Assembly (NCBI RefSeq): GCF_000743535.1
Contig: NZ_AVCJ01000023.1
Location: forward strand, 124,001 to 188,000
DNA: 64,000 nucleotides
Reading direction: 5' to 3'
Source of the DNA: Arenimonas donghaensis DSM 18148 = HO3-R19
GTDB lineage: Bacteria > Pseudomonadota > Gammaproteobacteria > Xanthomonadales > Xanthomonadaceae
Under the pieces are notes generated by a model that had not been told where the DNA came from, made no database searches, and saw nothing but the letters and a program-made list of their open reading frames with translations. Positions 40,376 through 48,816 of the stretch are shown piece by piece (position 1 is the stretch's first letter; each line of letters begins with the position of its first letter). The translations under genes and the position numbers were made by a program.

Positions 40376-42495
40376 TCGCGCGGCCGGGCCTGCTGCTGCC
40401 AGCGCTGGTGGCGCTGGCGGGTGCCGGCCCGGCCGCCGGCCAGGAGCCGGCGCCTGCATCGCAGTCCCCGGCCGTGCAGCTCGAGCCCCTGGTGGTCACC
40501 GCGACCCGCCAGCTCCTGCCGAGGCTGCAGGTGCCCGCCGCGATCAGCGTGCTCGACGCGGACGACTTGCGCGGTGGCCGTCCCGCGCTTTCCCTCGCCG
40601 AATCGCTGCCGCGCATTCCCGGCCTGGTCGTGCGGGAGCGGCAGAACCAGGCCCAGGACCTGCAGCTCTCGATCCGCGGTTTCGGGGCGCGGGCCAGCTT
40701 CGGTGTGCGTGGTGTCCGGCTCTACGCCGACGGCATCCCGGCGACGATGCCCGACGGCCAGGGCCAGGTCTCGCACTTCCTGCTGCCGGCGGCCGAACGC
40801 ATCGAGGTGCTGCGCGGCCCGTTTTCGGTGCTGTACGGCAATTCCAGCGGCGGCGTCGTCTCCGTCTTCAGCCGACCGCCGCCGGCCAGCCCCGAAGCCG
40901 GCGCCGAGGGCCTGCTTGGCTCCGACGGCCTGTGGCGCGCCTCGGCGTCCTGGCGCGGACCGGTGGCGACGCACACCGGGATGCGCCTGGACCTGCAGCG
41001 TGCGTCCGCCGACGGGTACCGAGAGCATTCGGCCTGGCGCCGCGACGGCGCCCAGCTGCAACTGCAGGGCGAAACCGCACTCGGTGGCGACTGGACGCTG
41101 CTCGCCAACCACCTGGAGCTGGCCGCCGACGATCCCCAGGGCCTGACCGCGGCGCAGCTGGCGGGCAATCGACGCGCCGCCAGCCAGGGCGCCCGGCTCT
41201 TCGACACCCGCAAGACCGTCTCGCAACAGCAGCTTGGCGCGCGCCTCGCGCAGGCCGTGGGGGATGCCCACGGGCTGGCCCTGGTCGCCTACACGGGTCG
41301 CCGGCAGACCTTCCAGGTGCTGTCTATCCCGGTATTCGTGCAGGCCAGCCCGGGCTCCGGTGGCGGCGTGATCGACCTCGACCGCGACTACGCCGGGCTC
41401 GACGCGCGCTGGCGTTGGCAGGCCTCGGCCACGCTGTCGCTGGTGGCTGGCGCCAGCCACGAGCGCGCGCAGGAGCTTCGACGGGGCTACGAGAACTTCC
41501 TCGGCGACCAGCTTGGCGTGGTCGGCGCCCTGCGCCGCGACGAAGACAACGGCGTGCGAGGCAACGATCTCTACCTGCAGGTCGACTGGCAGCCCACCGA
41601 ACGGTGGCGGGTGAATGGCGGCCTGCGCCACAGCGACGTGCGCTTTGAATCACGCGACCGCTACGTGCGGGCCGGCAATCCCGACGACAGCGGCGCGCGC
41701 AGCTACTCCCGCGTCTCGCCGGTGCTGGGCGTGCTGTACCGGCTCGGCGAGGGCGCCAGCCTGTACGCGAACGCCGGCCGCGGCTTCGAAACGCCGACGT
41801 TCTCCGAGCTGGCCTATCGCAGCGACGGCGCCAGCGGCTTGAACACCCTGCAGCCCGCGCTGAGCCGGCACGTGGAGCTGGGGCTGCGCTGGCAGGGCCC
41901 GCGCTGGCGGGGAGACGTGGCGCTGTTCCAGGCCAGCACCCGCGACGAGCTGGTGGTCGCCGCCAGCCAGGGCGGGCGCACCGTGTTCGACAATGCCGGG
42001 CTGACCCGTCGCCGCGGCCTGGAGGTCTCGACCGCGGTGACGCTGGCGCCGGCGTGGTCGCTGGCCGCCAGCGCCACCTGGCTCGATGCCCGCTACCGCC
42101 GCGACGTACCCAGCTGCGCGGCGCCGCCCTGTGCAGATGGCCCGCGCATCGAAGCCGGGAAACGGCTACCCGGCATCGCGGCCCGTTTCGCCTGGGCCGA
42201 ACTGCGCTGGCAGGCCAACGGGCGCACCGACCTGTGGCTCGAGGCCCGCGCCACCAGCCGCTTCTACGCCGACGACGCCAACACCGCCGCCGCGCCCGGT
42301 CACGCCCTGCTCGGACTGGGCGCCGAACACCGGCTGGATGCCGCCGGCCGCTGGACCGCCTGGGCCCGCCTCGACAACCTGCTTGATCGCCAGGTGATCG
42401 GCTCGGTCATCGTCAACGACGGCAACGGCCGCTACTTCGAGCCGGCCCCCGGCCGGATCTTCATGCTAGGCCTGCGCCTGGACACCCCCCTGTAG
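40372..42495 (+). CDS. TonB-dependent outer membrane receptor
   Basis: A 707-residue receptor: signal peptide (1-22), plug domain (about 35-160, with LEPLVVTATR, IPGLVVRERQNQAQDLQLSIRGFGARASFGVRG and ERIEVLRGPFSVLYGNSSGGVV) and a beta-barrel to the end. Substrate is unknown; no periplasmic or transport partner adjoins it. Start GTG 40372 overlaps the cls stop. The TAG stop (42493-42495) lies inside a family-B repeat starting at 42491, so the last residues LDTPL lack the aromatic terminus typical of barrels and may be a repeat-caused alteration. Confidence 0.92.
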   Translation: MIARPGLLLPALVALAGAGPAAGQEPAPASQSPAVQLEPLVVTATRQLLPRLQVPAAISVLDADDLRGGRPALSLAESLPRIPGLVVRERQNQAQDLQLSIRGFGARASFGVRGVRLYADGIPATMPDGQGQVSHFLLPAAERIEVLRGPFSVLYGNSSGGVVSVFSRPPPASPEAGAEGLLGSDGLWRASASWRGPVATHTGMRLDLQRASADGYREHSAWRRDGAQLQLQGETALGGDWTLLANHLELAADDPQGLTAAQLAGNRRAASQGARLFDTRKTVSQQQLGARLAQAVGDAHGLALVAYTGRRQTFQVLSIPVFVQASPGSGGGVIDLDRDYAGLDARWRWQASATLSLVAGASHERAQELRRGYENFLGDQLGVVGALRRDEDNGVRGNDLYLQVDWQPTERWRVNGGLRHSDVRFESRDRYVRAGNPDDSGARSYSRVSPVLGVLYRLGEGASLYANAGRGFETPTFSELAYRSDGASGLNTLQPALSRHVELGLRWQGPRWRGDVALFQASTRDELVVAASQGGRTVFDNAGLTRRRGLEVSTAVTLAPAWSLAASATWLDARYRRDVPSCAAPPCADGPRIEAGKRLPGIAARFAWAELRWQANGRTDLWLEARATSRFYADDANTAAAPGHALLGLGAEHRLDAAGRWTAWARLDNLLDRQVIGSVIVNDGNGRYFEPAPGRIFMLGLRLDTPL

Positions 42496-42575
42496 GAGCG
42501 CCTTCAGGCGCGAATCTTTTGCCTTTGCCTTTGCCTTCGGCAAAGAAGAAATTCGCGCCTGAAGGCGCTCCTACA
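42491..42575. repeat. REP-like palindrome, family B, copy 2
   Basis: Inverted arms with core GAGCGCCTTCAGGCGCG at both ends, separated by a pyrimidine-rich middle containing three GCCTTT-type units. It begins within the last codons of the TonB receptor and provides that gene's TAG stop. Confidence 0.95.
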
Positions 42576-42593
42576 GGTAACCAGGCAAAAGAA

Positions 42594-42620
42594 AACCCGC
42601 CGGTGGGCGGGTTCTCTTTG
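42594..42620. terminator. Bidirectional intrinsic terminator
   Basis: Stem AACCCGCC/GGCGGGTT with loop GGTG. On the minus strand it is followed by TTTTCTTTT, making a good terminator for rpmB-rpmG; on the plus strand the tail CTCTTT is weaker and would serve the TonB receptor. Confidence 0.85.
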
Positions 42621-42624
42621 GAAA

Positions 42625-42650
42625 GCTTCGCGGCTCAAGCCGCTCCTACC
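42625..42650. repeat. Single REP-like arm, family C
   Basis: The stretch GCTTCGCGGCTCAAGCCGCTCCTACC resembles one arm of Pseudomonas-type REP sequences (GTAGGAGCGGCTTGAGCCGC on the other strand). It stands alone between the terminator and rpmG, without a partner arm. Confidence 0.7.
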
Positions 42651-42663
42651 GGTAAGCCGTGGC

Positions 42664-42828
42664 TTACTTGATCTTGCCTTCCTTATACATCACGTGCTTG
42701 CGAACGACGGGATCGTACTTCTTGATCTCCATCTTGTTCGGGGTGGTCTTCTTGTTCTTGTCGGTCGTGTAGAAATGACCGGTGCCAGCAGAAGACGTCA
42801 GACGGATCTTGTCGCGCTTGGATGCCAT
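42664..42828 (-). CDS. rpmG: 50S ribosomal protein L33
   Basis: A 54-residue ribosomal protein with the typical sequence [20 protein letters not shown], then [20 protein letters not shown] and a [14 protein letters not shown] tail. This form has no zinc-binding cysteines (C- paralogue type), so it does not depend on zinc. It follows rpmB by 13 bases on the same strand and ends in front of a bidirectional terminator. Confidence 0.98.
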   Translation of the reverse strand: MASKRDKIRLTSSAGTGHFYTTDKNKKTTPNKMEIKKYDPVVRKHVMYKEGKIK

Positions 42829-42841
42829 GGTTCAGTCCTCC

Positions 42842-43078
42842 TCAGATCTTTTCGCCGCGGGCGCGCATTTCGGCCAGGACGGAATCGATGCCGTTCTTGT
42901 CGATGGTGCGCAGGGCGTGCATGGAAACACGCAGCTTCACCCAACGGTTCTCCGAGGCGACCCAGAAGCGGCGCTCGTGCAGGTTGGGAAGGAAACGGCG
43001 GCGGGTACGGTTGTTGGCGTGCGAGACGTTGTTGCCGCTCTGCACACCCTTGCCGGTAACTTGGCAAACTCGGCTCAT
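42842..43078 (-). CDS. rpmB: 50S ribosomal protein L28
   Basis: A 78-residue ribosomal protein beginning [20 protein letters not shown], with the basic [12 protein letters not shown]. Only one Cys, so this is a zinc-free type. First gene of the rpmB-rpmG operon; a sigma-70 promoter is visible about 175 bases upstream at 43252-43280, giving a long leader. Confidence 0.98.
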   Translation of the reverse strand: MSRVCQVTGKGVQSGNNVSHANNRTRRRFLPNLHERRFWVASENRWVKLRVSMHALRTIDKNGIDSVLAEMRARGEKI

Positions 43079-43251
43079 TGTGTGACTCCTGGGTCGGACT
43101 GGCCGCCCATAGCCCGGGCGGCGGCGGCCCCGCGCGGCGGGCCGGAGGGCCTGCAGGCGCATGCGATGCGGGATACAGCGAACGCTCCGCCAGGGGCCGG
43201 GATCGCACTACCGGGGCCAGGGCCTGAGGGCAATTGCGGAGCGAGCCGCGC

Positions 43252-43280
43252 ATTATGCCCGTCCGGCAGGCCCGGGGCAA
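43252..43280 (-). promoter_or_regulatory. Sigma-70 promoter for rpmB-rpmG
   Basis: Read on the minus strand: -35 TTGCCC (43275-43280), exactly 17 bases, -10 CATAAT (43252-43257). This is the best promoter match in the 219-base gap between rpmB and the LAB_N gene and is the expected strand and position for a ribosomal operon. Confidence 0.7.
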
Positions 43281-43283
43281 TAG

Positions 43284-43292
43284 TTATCCACA
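43284..43292 (+). promoter_or_regulatory. DnaA box
   Basis: TTATCCACA, a perfect match to the strong DnaA-box consensus TTATNCACA, four bases upstream of the -35 element of the rpmB promoter. No second box or AT-rich unwinding element lies nearby, so this is not a replication origin; DnaA might regulate the promoter. Confidence 0.55.
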
Positions 43293-43297
43293 GGGGC

Positions 43298-43624
43298 TCA
43301 CGGGCCGGCCCGGTCCCGGTGCCAGCCCCGGTGCCGGATGTCGAGGTACAGGCTGTAGGCGGCGGTGAAGGTGGGGAAGAGGTTCTGCAGCACCCCCACG
43401 GAGTCCTGCTTGGCCGAGAACAGGAAGTAGCTCAGGGTCATCAGGGCCCCGACCAGGCTCATGTACCAGAAGACGCGCGGGATCACCGGCTTGCCGGCAC
43501 GCCGGGAGGCGAAGAACTGCACCACCCAGCGGCCGCCGAACATCAGTGCGCCGGTGTAGCCGACCAGCTTCCAGGGCGTCACGTGCAGGCCGGTCCAGTC
43601 CAGCCACATGATTTCCAGGTTCAT
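43298..43624 (-). CDS. LAB_N-domain membrane protein (lipid-A-disaccharide synthase N-terminal type)
   Basis: A 108-residue protein with three to four helices, matching the LAB_N family (GGRWVVQFFASRRAGKPVIPRVFWYMSLVGALMTLSYFLF). This domain occurs alone or fused to LpxB and is thought to be a small lipid-linked membrane protein. It overlaps the upstream glycosyltransferase by four bases (ATGA), and the pair probably acts on a polyprenyl- or lipid-linked sugar. Confidence 0.88.
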   Translation of the reverse strand: MNLEIMWLDWTGLHVTPWKLVGYTGALMFGGRWVVQFFASRRAGKPVIPRVFWYMSLVGALMTLSYFLFSAKQDSVGVLQNLFPTFTAAYSLYLDIRHRGWHRDRAGP

Positions 43625-44361
43625 CGGGGTCCCTCTTCTTCCCGGACGGCGGTGCGCCGGTTGCGGGCGATCAGCCAGGCCACGCCCATCAGGTCGCGGA
43701 TGCCGACCAGGGCGCGGCCCAGGTTGGTGTACTTCGAGGTCCCGGCCCCGCGCGGCCGGTGGTTGACAGGCACGCTCACCGTGCGCCAGCCGGCGCGCTG
43801 CATCAGGGCCGGCAGGTAGCGGTGCATGTGGTCGAAATACGGCAGGTCCAGGAAGGCCGCCCGCTCGAACAGCTTGGTGCCGCAGCCGGTGTCGGGCGTG
43901 GCGTCGCGCAACAGGCGCGAACGGATGCCGTTGGCCCACTTCGAAGCCCACTTCTTGCTGCCGCTGTCCTGGCGATTGACCCGCCAGCCGGCGTAGAGCT
44001 TGACCTCGGGCGGGCCGGCGTCGCGCGCGGCCAGCAGCCTGGGCAGGTCGGCCGGGTCGTTCTGGCCGTCGCCGTCGAGGGTGGCGACCCAGGGTGCGCG
44101 CGCCGCCTTGACCCCGTTGCGGATGGCAGTGCTCTGGCCGGCCTGGCGTTCGTGGGCCAGCACGCGAAGTTCGGGCGTCGTGGCCATCGCACCCCGGAGC
44201 CGGGCCAGGGTGCCGTCGCGGCTGCCGTCATCGACGAAGACCACCTCGAAGGCAAGCCGGCCGCGCAGGGCCGCGACCGTTTCGGCCAGCAGGTCCAGCA
44301 CGTTGCCTTCCTCGTTGAAGGCGGGGATGACGACGGAAAGCAGCGGCGGACTCACGGGCAC
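43621..44361 (-). CDS. GT2 glycosyltransferase, dolichol-phosphate mannosyltransferase type
   Basis: A 246-residue GT-A-fold transferase: LSVVIPAFNEEGNV, FVDDGSRDGTLARL, and the metal-binding DGDGQNDPADLP, with the family RPRGAGTSKYTNLGRALVGI near the C-terminus. It has no transmembrane segment of its own, so it probably uses the partner LAB_N protein or a membrane surface. Likely attaches a sugar to undecaprenyl or another lipid phosphate; the nucleotide sugar is unknown. Confidence 0.9.
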   Translation of the reverse strand: MPVSPPLLSVVIPAFNEEGNVLDLLAETVAALRGRLAFEVVFVDDGSRDGTLARLRGAMATTPELRVLAHERQAGQSTAIRNGVKAARAPWVATLDGDGQNDPADLPRLLAARDAGPPEVKLYAGWRVNRQDSGSKKWASKWANGIRSRLLRDATPDTGCGTKLFERAAFLDLPYFDHMHRYLPALMQRAGWRTVSVPVNHRPRGAGTSKYTNLGRALVGIRDLMGVAWLIARNRRTAVREEEGPR

Positions 44362-44432
44362 GGGAACCTTGACGGCAAGGGATGGCGAATGTTCGCAACC
44401 ACGCCGTTAAGAAATTCTCGGTCCGCCCGGGC

Positions 44433-45338
44433 TCAGCTGCGCAGGCGCTCCAGGATGCCTTCCAGGCTGTCCAGGCCGTGGTAGCTGATGACCAGCTTGC
44501 CGCGGCCGCCGCGGCCATGCTGGACGGCGACCTTGGCGCCCAGCTTTTCCGACAGCTCCCTTTCCAGGGCGGCGATGTCGGCGTCGGACTTCTTTTCCGG
44601 GCCCTTGGCGGCCTTCTTGCCGGGAATCTGGCCCTTGGCCATGGCCTGGGCGCGGCGTTCGACTTCGCGCACGCTCCAGCCCTCGGCGACCGCTTCCCGG
44701 GCCAGGGCCAGGGCGGCCTGCGGGGCAAGGGTGAGCAGGGCACGGGCGTGGCCCATCTCCAGCTGGCGTTCCTCGAGCAGCTTGCGGATGCCCTCGGGCA
44801 GTTCCAGCAGGCGCAGCAGGTTCGACACCGAGGCGCGCGAGCGGCCCACGGCTTCGGCGGCCTGCTGGTGGGTCAGGGAGAATTCGTCGATCAGGCGGCT
44901 AAGCGCCAGGGCTTCCTCGAGCGGGTTGAGGTCTTCGCGCTGGATGTTCTCGATCAGCGCCATGGCGATCGAGGCGCGGTCGTCGACTTCGCGCAGCACC
45001 ACCGGCACGTCGCTCAGGCCGGCCTGGTTGGCGGCGCGCCAGCGGCGCTCGCCGGCGATGATTTCGTACCGGACCTTGCCGTCCTTGTCGCTGCCGATGG
45101 CGCGTACGACGATGGGCTGGATCAGGCCCTGGGCCTTGATCGACTCGGCCAGTTCGGTGAGCTTGTCCGGGTCCATGCCACTGCGTGGCTGGTACTTGCC
45201 CGGCTGCAGCTGGTCGATCGGAAGGCTGTGCAGCCCCTCGCCGCCGGACGCGTCCTCGCCCGCGGGCGCCGCGCCCTTGTTGCCGGTGCCCAGCAGGGCG
45301 TCGAGGCCGCGGCCGAGGCCGCGCTTCTTGCTGCTCAT
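44433..45338 (-). CDS. parB: Chromosome partitioning protein ParB
   Basis: A 301-residue ParB/Spo0J. N-terminal CTP-binding domain with LPIDQLQPGKYQPR, IIAGERRWRAA and ENIQREDLNPLEEA; central helix-turn-helix (LTHQQAAEAVGRSRASVSNLLRLL); a linker rich in Lys; C-terminal dimerisation domain. The start MSSKKRGLGRGLDALLG contains the ParA-stimulating peptide with its Arg. Its ATG overlaps the parA stop. No clear parS (consensus TGTTTCACGTGAAACA) is visible in the window. Confidence 0.98.
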   Translation of the reverse strand: MSSKKRGLGRGLDALLGTGNKGAAPAGEDASGGEGLHSLPIDQLQPGKYQPRSGMDPDKLTELAESIKAQGLIQPIVVRAIGSDKDGKVRYEIIAGERRWRAANQAGLSDVPVVLREVDDRASIAMALIENIQREDLNPLEEALALSRLIDEFSLTHQQAAEAVGRSRASVSNLLRLLELPEGIRKLLEERQLEMGHARALLTLAPQAALALAREAVAEGWSVREVERRAQAMAKGQIPGKKAAKGPEKKSDADIAALERELSEKLGAKVAVQHGRGGRGKLVISYHGLDSLEGILERLRS

Positions 45339-46117
45339 GCCATCTCCTTGTGGATCTTCTTCTCGCGCCGCACGATCTCGCCCGCCAGGCCCAGGTAGGC
45401 GATGCCGCCGCGCGAGGACCGGTCGTAGCCGACGATGGACTGGCCGTGGCTGGGCGCCTCGGCCAGGCGCACGTTGCGCGGGATGATCGAGCGGAAGACC
45501 TTGTCGCCGAAGTGCCGGGTGAGTTCACCGGACACGGCGTTGGCCAGGTTGTTGCGCACGTCGAACATGGTGCGCACGATGCCCTCGATCTCGAGCTGCG
45601 GGTTGAGCTTGCCCTTGAGGGCGTTGATGGTGTCCATCAGCGAGCTCAGGCCCTCGAGCGCGAAGTACTCGCACTGCATCGGCACGATCACGCCGTCGGC
45701 CGCGGCCAGGGCGTTGAGCGTGAGCAGGGACAGCGAGGGCGGGCAATCGATGATCAGGTAGTCGTACTGGTCGCGCAGCGGCGCCAGCGCGGTCTTGAGG
45801 CGCTGCTCGCGGGCGGGTTCGTCCATCAGCCGGATTTCGGCGGCCGTGAGGTCGATGTTGCCCGGCAGCAGGTCGAAACCTTCCGGCGCCTTCACCACCG
45901 CCGAAGCGGCCGGGCATTCACCCAGCAGCATTTCGCAGACGGAGTTCTCCAGCTCGCGCTTGTCCACGCCCGAGGCCATGGTGGCGTTGCCCTGCGGGTC
46001 CATGTCGACCAGCAGCACGCGGCGCGGCACCTGCGCCAGCGCGGCGGCCAGGTTCACGGCAGTGGTGGTCTTGCCGACCCCGCCCTTCTGGTTGGCGATG
46101 GCGATGATGCGACCCAT
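45335..46117 (-). CDS. parA: Chromosome partitioning ATPase ParA
   Basis: A 260-residue Walker-type ATPase that moves ParB-parS complexes. Deviant Walker A K11-G-G-V-G-K16-T-T-T; Walker A' LLVDMDPQGN; Walker B YLIIDCPPSLS. There is no N-terminal DNA-binding extension, so this is the chromosomal (Soj) type. It lies 30 bases after rsmG and overlaps parB by four bases; the rsmG-parA-parB order is typical of the origin-proximal region. Confidence 0.98.
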   Translation of the reverse strand: MGRIIAIANQKGGVGKTTTAVNLAAALAQVPRRVLLVDMDPQGNATMASGVDKRELENSVCEMLLGECPAASAVVKAPEGFDLLPGNIDLTAAEIRLMDEPAREQRLKTALAPLRDQYDYLIIDCPPSLSLLTLNALAAADGVIVPMQCEYFALEGLSSLMDTINALKGKLNPQLEIEGIVRTMFDVRNNLANAVSGELTRHFGDKVFRSIIPRNVRLAEAPSHGQSIVGYDRSSRGGIAYLGLAGEIVRREKKIHKEMA

Positions 46118-46147
46118 GCGGTCTCCTTGCGCGGCCTGAACGGGGGA

Positions 46148-46795
46148 TTATGCCGGCTTGGCCGGGTCACGGGTGATCGTGACCAGGTGCCGGTCGCCGT
46201 CCAGGCCCGGAACGGCCAGCGTTTCAAGCGCCTGGACCCGCCAGCCGGGCGGCATGGCGGCGATTTCGGCGTCCGGGCGCTGGCCCTTCATGGCCAGCAG
46301 CCGGCCTTCCGGGGCCAGCAGGTGGCCACCGACCGCGAGGATGCCGGCCAGGGTGTCCATGGCCCGGGCGGTGACCTGGTCGAAGGCGCCCGGCTCGTCC
46401 ACGGCCTCGGCGCGTGATTCCAGCACCCGCACGTTGTCCAGGCCCAGCTTGCGCACGGCCTCGCGCAGGAAGCGGGTCTTCTTGGCGATGCTTTCGACCA
46501 GGGTGACCTGCAGGCCCGGCACCGCCAGGGCCAGGGGAATGCCCGGCAGGCCCGGGCCGGTGCCCAGGTCGGCCAGGGTGCCCGGGCGCACCTGGCGCCA
46601 CATCGACAGCGAATCGAGCAGGTGCTTGGCCACCATTTCGCGCGGGTCGCGCACGGCGGTGAGGTTGTAGGTGCGGTTCCAGCGGTCGAGCAGGACCAGG
46701 TAGTCCAGCAACTGGCCGGCCAATGGCCGGGGCGGCAGGCCGAGGGCGACCAGCCCGGCTTCGAGTTCGGGCAGCAGGTGGGAAAGCGGGTTCAT
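46148..46795 (-). CDS. rsmG: 16S rRNA 7-methylguanosine-527 methyltransferase RsmG
   Basis: A 215-residue SAM-dependent methyltransferase. [26 protein letters not shown] is the family hallmark; [17 protein letters not shown] the SAM motif; ESRAEAV and [10 protein letters not shown] follow. Methylates G527 of 16S rRNA. It heads the operon with parA and parB; mnmG (gidA), which often precedes it, is not adjacent here. Confidence 0.97.
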   Translation of the reverse strand: MNPLSHLLPELEAGLVALGLPPRPLAGQLLDYLVLLDRWNRTYNLTAVRDPREMVAKHLLDSLSMWRQVRPGTLADLGTGPGLPGIPLALAVPGLQVTLVESIAKKTRFLREAVRKLGLDNVRVLESRAEAVDEPGAFDQVTARAMDTLAGILAVGGHLLAPEGRLLAMKGQRPDAEIAAMPPGWRVQALETLAVPGLDGDRHLVTITRDPAKPA

Positions 46796-46869
46796 GCGGC
46801 CATTATCGGGCCAAACCCGGGGTCGGCCAAAAACCACGGGAAATTCGCGCCTGCTCCGGGTTTCTGGGC

Positions 46870-47730
46870 TTACCAGGCGCAGATGGCGTCGCAGAAGCGG
46901 GACACGGCGCCGGCGTCGGCAGAAAGGAACAGCACCGGGTCGATCACTTCGAGTTCCATCAGCACCAGTTCGCCGTCCACGGCCACGGCGTCGATCCGGG
47001 CATAGACGGTGTCGTCGGCGAAGCCTTCCAGCAGCCGGGCCGCCTGGTCGATCAGGGCCTTGTCGGGCAGGCAGGCGACGTGGGTGCCGCCGTGGTCGGT
47101 CTGGACGCGGAAGTCGCCGGGCCGGGGCGTCTTGCGCACGGCATGCGAATACAGGCCGCCGAGGAAAACCATGGAGACTTCGCCCTGCGCTTCGATCTGC
47201 GGGAGGTAGCGCTGGACGAGCAGGTCCTGGCACTGCAGCTGCCCGGCGAACCGTGCCCGCGCCTCGGACCGTGCCAGGGGCGCCACGCGCCAGGTGCCGT
47301 GCGCCGACAGCGAGACCGCCGGCTTGACCACCAGGTCCGCCGAACCCAGCTGCCCGGCCAGGTCGTCCAGGTCCACCGTGCTTCCCCGTGCCGCCAGCCG
47401 GGTGGCGGGAATACGCGCGAGGCCGGCGGCTTCAAGCGCCAGCAGGTAACGCTTGTGCAGGGTCCCCCGCAGCCGGGCCTGGCCATTGGCGATGCGCGCA
47501 CCGCGCCCGGCCAGCTGGTCGAGCCAGTCCAGGAACGCGTCCGCATGCAGGTGGTAGTCCCAGCAGGACCGGACCACCACGAGGTCGCCGGGCCGCACGC
47601 GGGCATTGTCCTCGTCGCTGCGCCAGCGCAGTACTTGCCAGGGCACGCCCCGGCGGGACAGCTGCGCGGACACCAGGCGGTCGTCGGCCGTCAGGTCCGG
47701 GAAGTCGAACGAAGTCGCGAAATGGATCAC
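46870..47730 (-). CDS. ATP-grasp domain protein (RimK/DcsG-like)
   Basis: A 286-residue ATP-grasp ligase-type protein. [40 protein letters not shown] (central domain), [17 protein letters not shown] (phosphate-binding loop Lys) and [13 protein letters not shown] (metal-binding Glu) are visible. It resembles uncharacterised hypothetical ligases and DcsG-like proteins. Substrates unknown; ATP-grasp enzymes typically ligate a carboxylate to an amine. It stands 30 bases downstream of the RBBP9-type hydrolase on the same strand. Confidence 0.85.
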   Translation of the reverse strand: MIHFATSFDFPDLTADDRLVSAQLSRRGVPWQVLRWRSDEDNARVRPGDLVVVRSCWDYHLHADAFLDWLDQLAGRGARIANGQARLRGTLHKRYLLALEAAGLARIPATRLAARGSTVDLDDLAGQLGSADLVVKPAVSLSAHGTWRVAPLARSEARARFAGQLQCQDLLVQRYLPQIEAQGEVSMVFLGGLYSHAVRKTPRPGDFRVQTDHGGTHVACLPDKALIDQAARLLEGFADDTVYARIDAVAVDGELVLMELEVIDPVLFLSADAGAVSRFCDAICAW

Positions 47731-47760
47731 GCCGGCCTGCCTCTCTCCCTGGGTCCGGGC

Positions 47761-48417
47761 TCACGCCGGGCAACGCCCGGTCCGGCGATCTGATGCCGGC
47801 GGAGGCAGGAGGGTTGCATCCTCGCGTTCCTGGGCGGCGGCCATCTCCCGGAAGAAGGGCAGTATCCCGGGAAGCGGCGTCAAGCCCGAGGCCGGCGAGA
47901 AGTGGCCGCCGCCGGGAAGCAGCAGGCGCCGGGCGCCGGCGCTTGCGAAGGCGGTGGCAACGTCGGCGGGCGTCGGGAGCAGGTACGGGTCGGCATCGGA
48001 GACCACGACCAGCGACCGCCTGGCACGGGACAGCGCCGCGGGCAGTGCCTGCGCTTCGACCCTGAACCGGCGAATTGCTTCCAGCCGGCTGGGCCCGATC
48101 GGGGGTGCGACCAGCACGGCTCCGGCGATGGGGTTCGGCGCGGCGAGCAGCCAGCGCAGCACGGCCAAGGCCCCCAGGCTGTGGCCGACCAGCACCAGTG
48201 GGCCCTTGCCGCCGCCGATGGCGTCCTGCAGCGCGCCCTGCCAGGCGCGGGGGTCCGGGTCGTGGCTGTCGGGTAATGCCGGCACGGCAACCGCGAAACC
48301 GAGGATGTCGCGCAAATGCTGCGCGAGCGCGGGGTACCAGCCATCTGCCGGCGACCCCTGCCAGCAATGCGCGATCACCACGCGCAGCCGTCCGCCGCCG
48401 CGTTCAATCGCTGTCAT
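47761..48417 (-). CDS. RBBP9/YdeN-type alpha/beta hydrolase
   Basis: A 218-residue serine hydrolase of the small RBBP9/YdeN class. IAHCWQGSPADGWYP, nucleophile elbow GHSLGALAVLRW, acid SDADPYLLPT and final His in LLLPGGGHFS form the triad. No signal peptide. Its start overlaps the cupin gene by 14 bases, suggesting cotranscription with it. The natural ester or peptide substrate is unknown. Confidence 0.9.
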   Translation of the reverse strand: MTAIERGGGRLRVVIAHCWQGSPADGWYPALAQHLRDILGFAVAVPALPDSHDPDPRAWQGALQDAIGGGKGPLVLVGHSLGALAVLRWLLAAPNPIAGAVLVAPPIGPSRLEAIRRFRVEAQALPAALSRARRSLVVVSDADPYLLPTPADVATAFASAGARRLLLPGGGHFSPASGLTPLPGILPFFREMAAAQEREDATLLPPPASDRRTGRCPA

Positions 48418-48715
48418 GTCGCTCCACCACCAGCACGCGCGCCTCGCCCACGGGCTCGGCCCGGTGGCGATCGCCGCTCCTCAGGACCACGGCATCGCCC
48501 GCGTGCAGCCGTTCCACGCGTTCGTCGCCCTCGGGGCCGGAATGCATGTCCACCTGCCCATCGAGCACGACGAAGACCTCGTCGCCGTGGTTCACGTGCC
48601 AGCGGTAGGGCTGGTCGGTCCAGTGCAGGCGCACCTGGTGTTCACCCATGGCCATCAATGTTTCGCTGCCCCAGGCCCGCTCCGCCCGGAACACACCGCG
48701 TCGGTGGATCTTCAT
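48404..48715 (-). CDS. Small cupin-domain protein
   Basis: A 103-residue single cupin. The two motifs are QPYRWHVNHGDEVFVVLDGQVD (H-x-x-H/D-E metal motif one) and ERLHAGDAVVLRSGDRHRAEP (motif two with its Gly-Asp and His). Binds a metal and possibly a small ligand. It is the first gene of a small operon with the hydrolase and is divergent from an Lrp/AsnC regulator, which may control it. Confidence 0.9.
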   Translation of the reverse strand: MKIHRRGVFRAERAWGSETLMAMGEHQVRLHWTDQPYRWHVNHGDEVFVVLDGQVDMHSGPEGDERVERLHAGDAVVLRSGDRHRAEPVGEARVLVVERHDSD

Positions 48716-48816
48716 TCGCCAACTCCTGGCCAAGCCGTGGCCGCGGCGGCACTTTTGCGCATTGCTGCGCCGGTTCCAACCCGGCAAACTGCCGGAAACC
48801 GCTGGCAGAACTGCGT

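Noticed and set aside
43079-46795. A replication origin near the parAB-rsmG locus.
   Set aside because: Only one DnaA box is seen, with no AT-rich unwinding region, dnaA or mnmG, and no clear parS. Origin proximity is plausible but unsupported.
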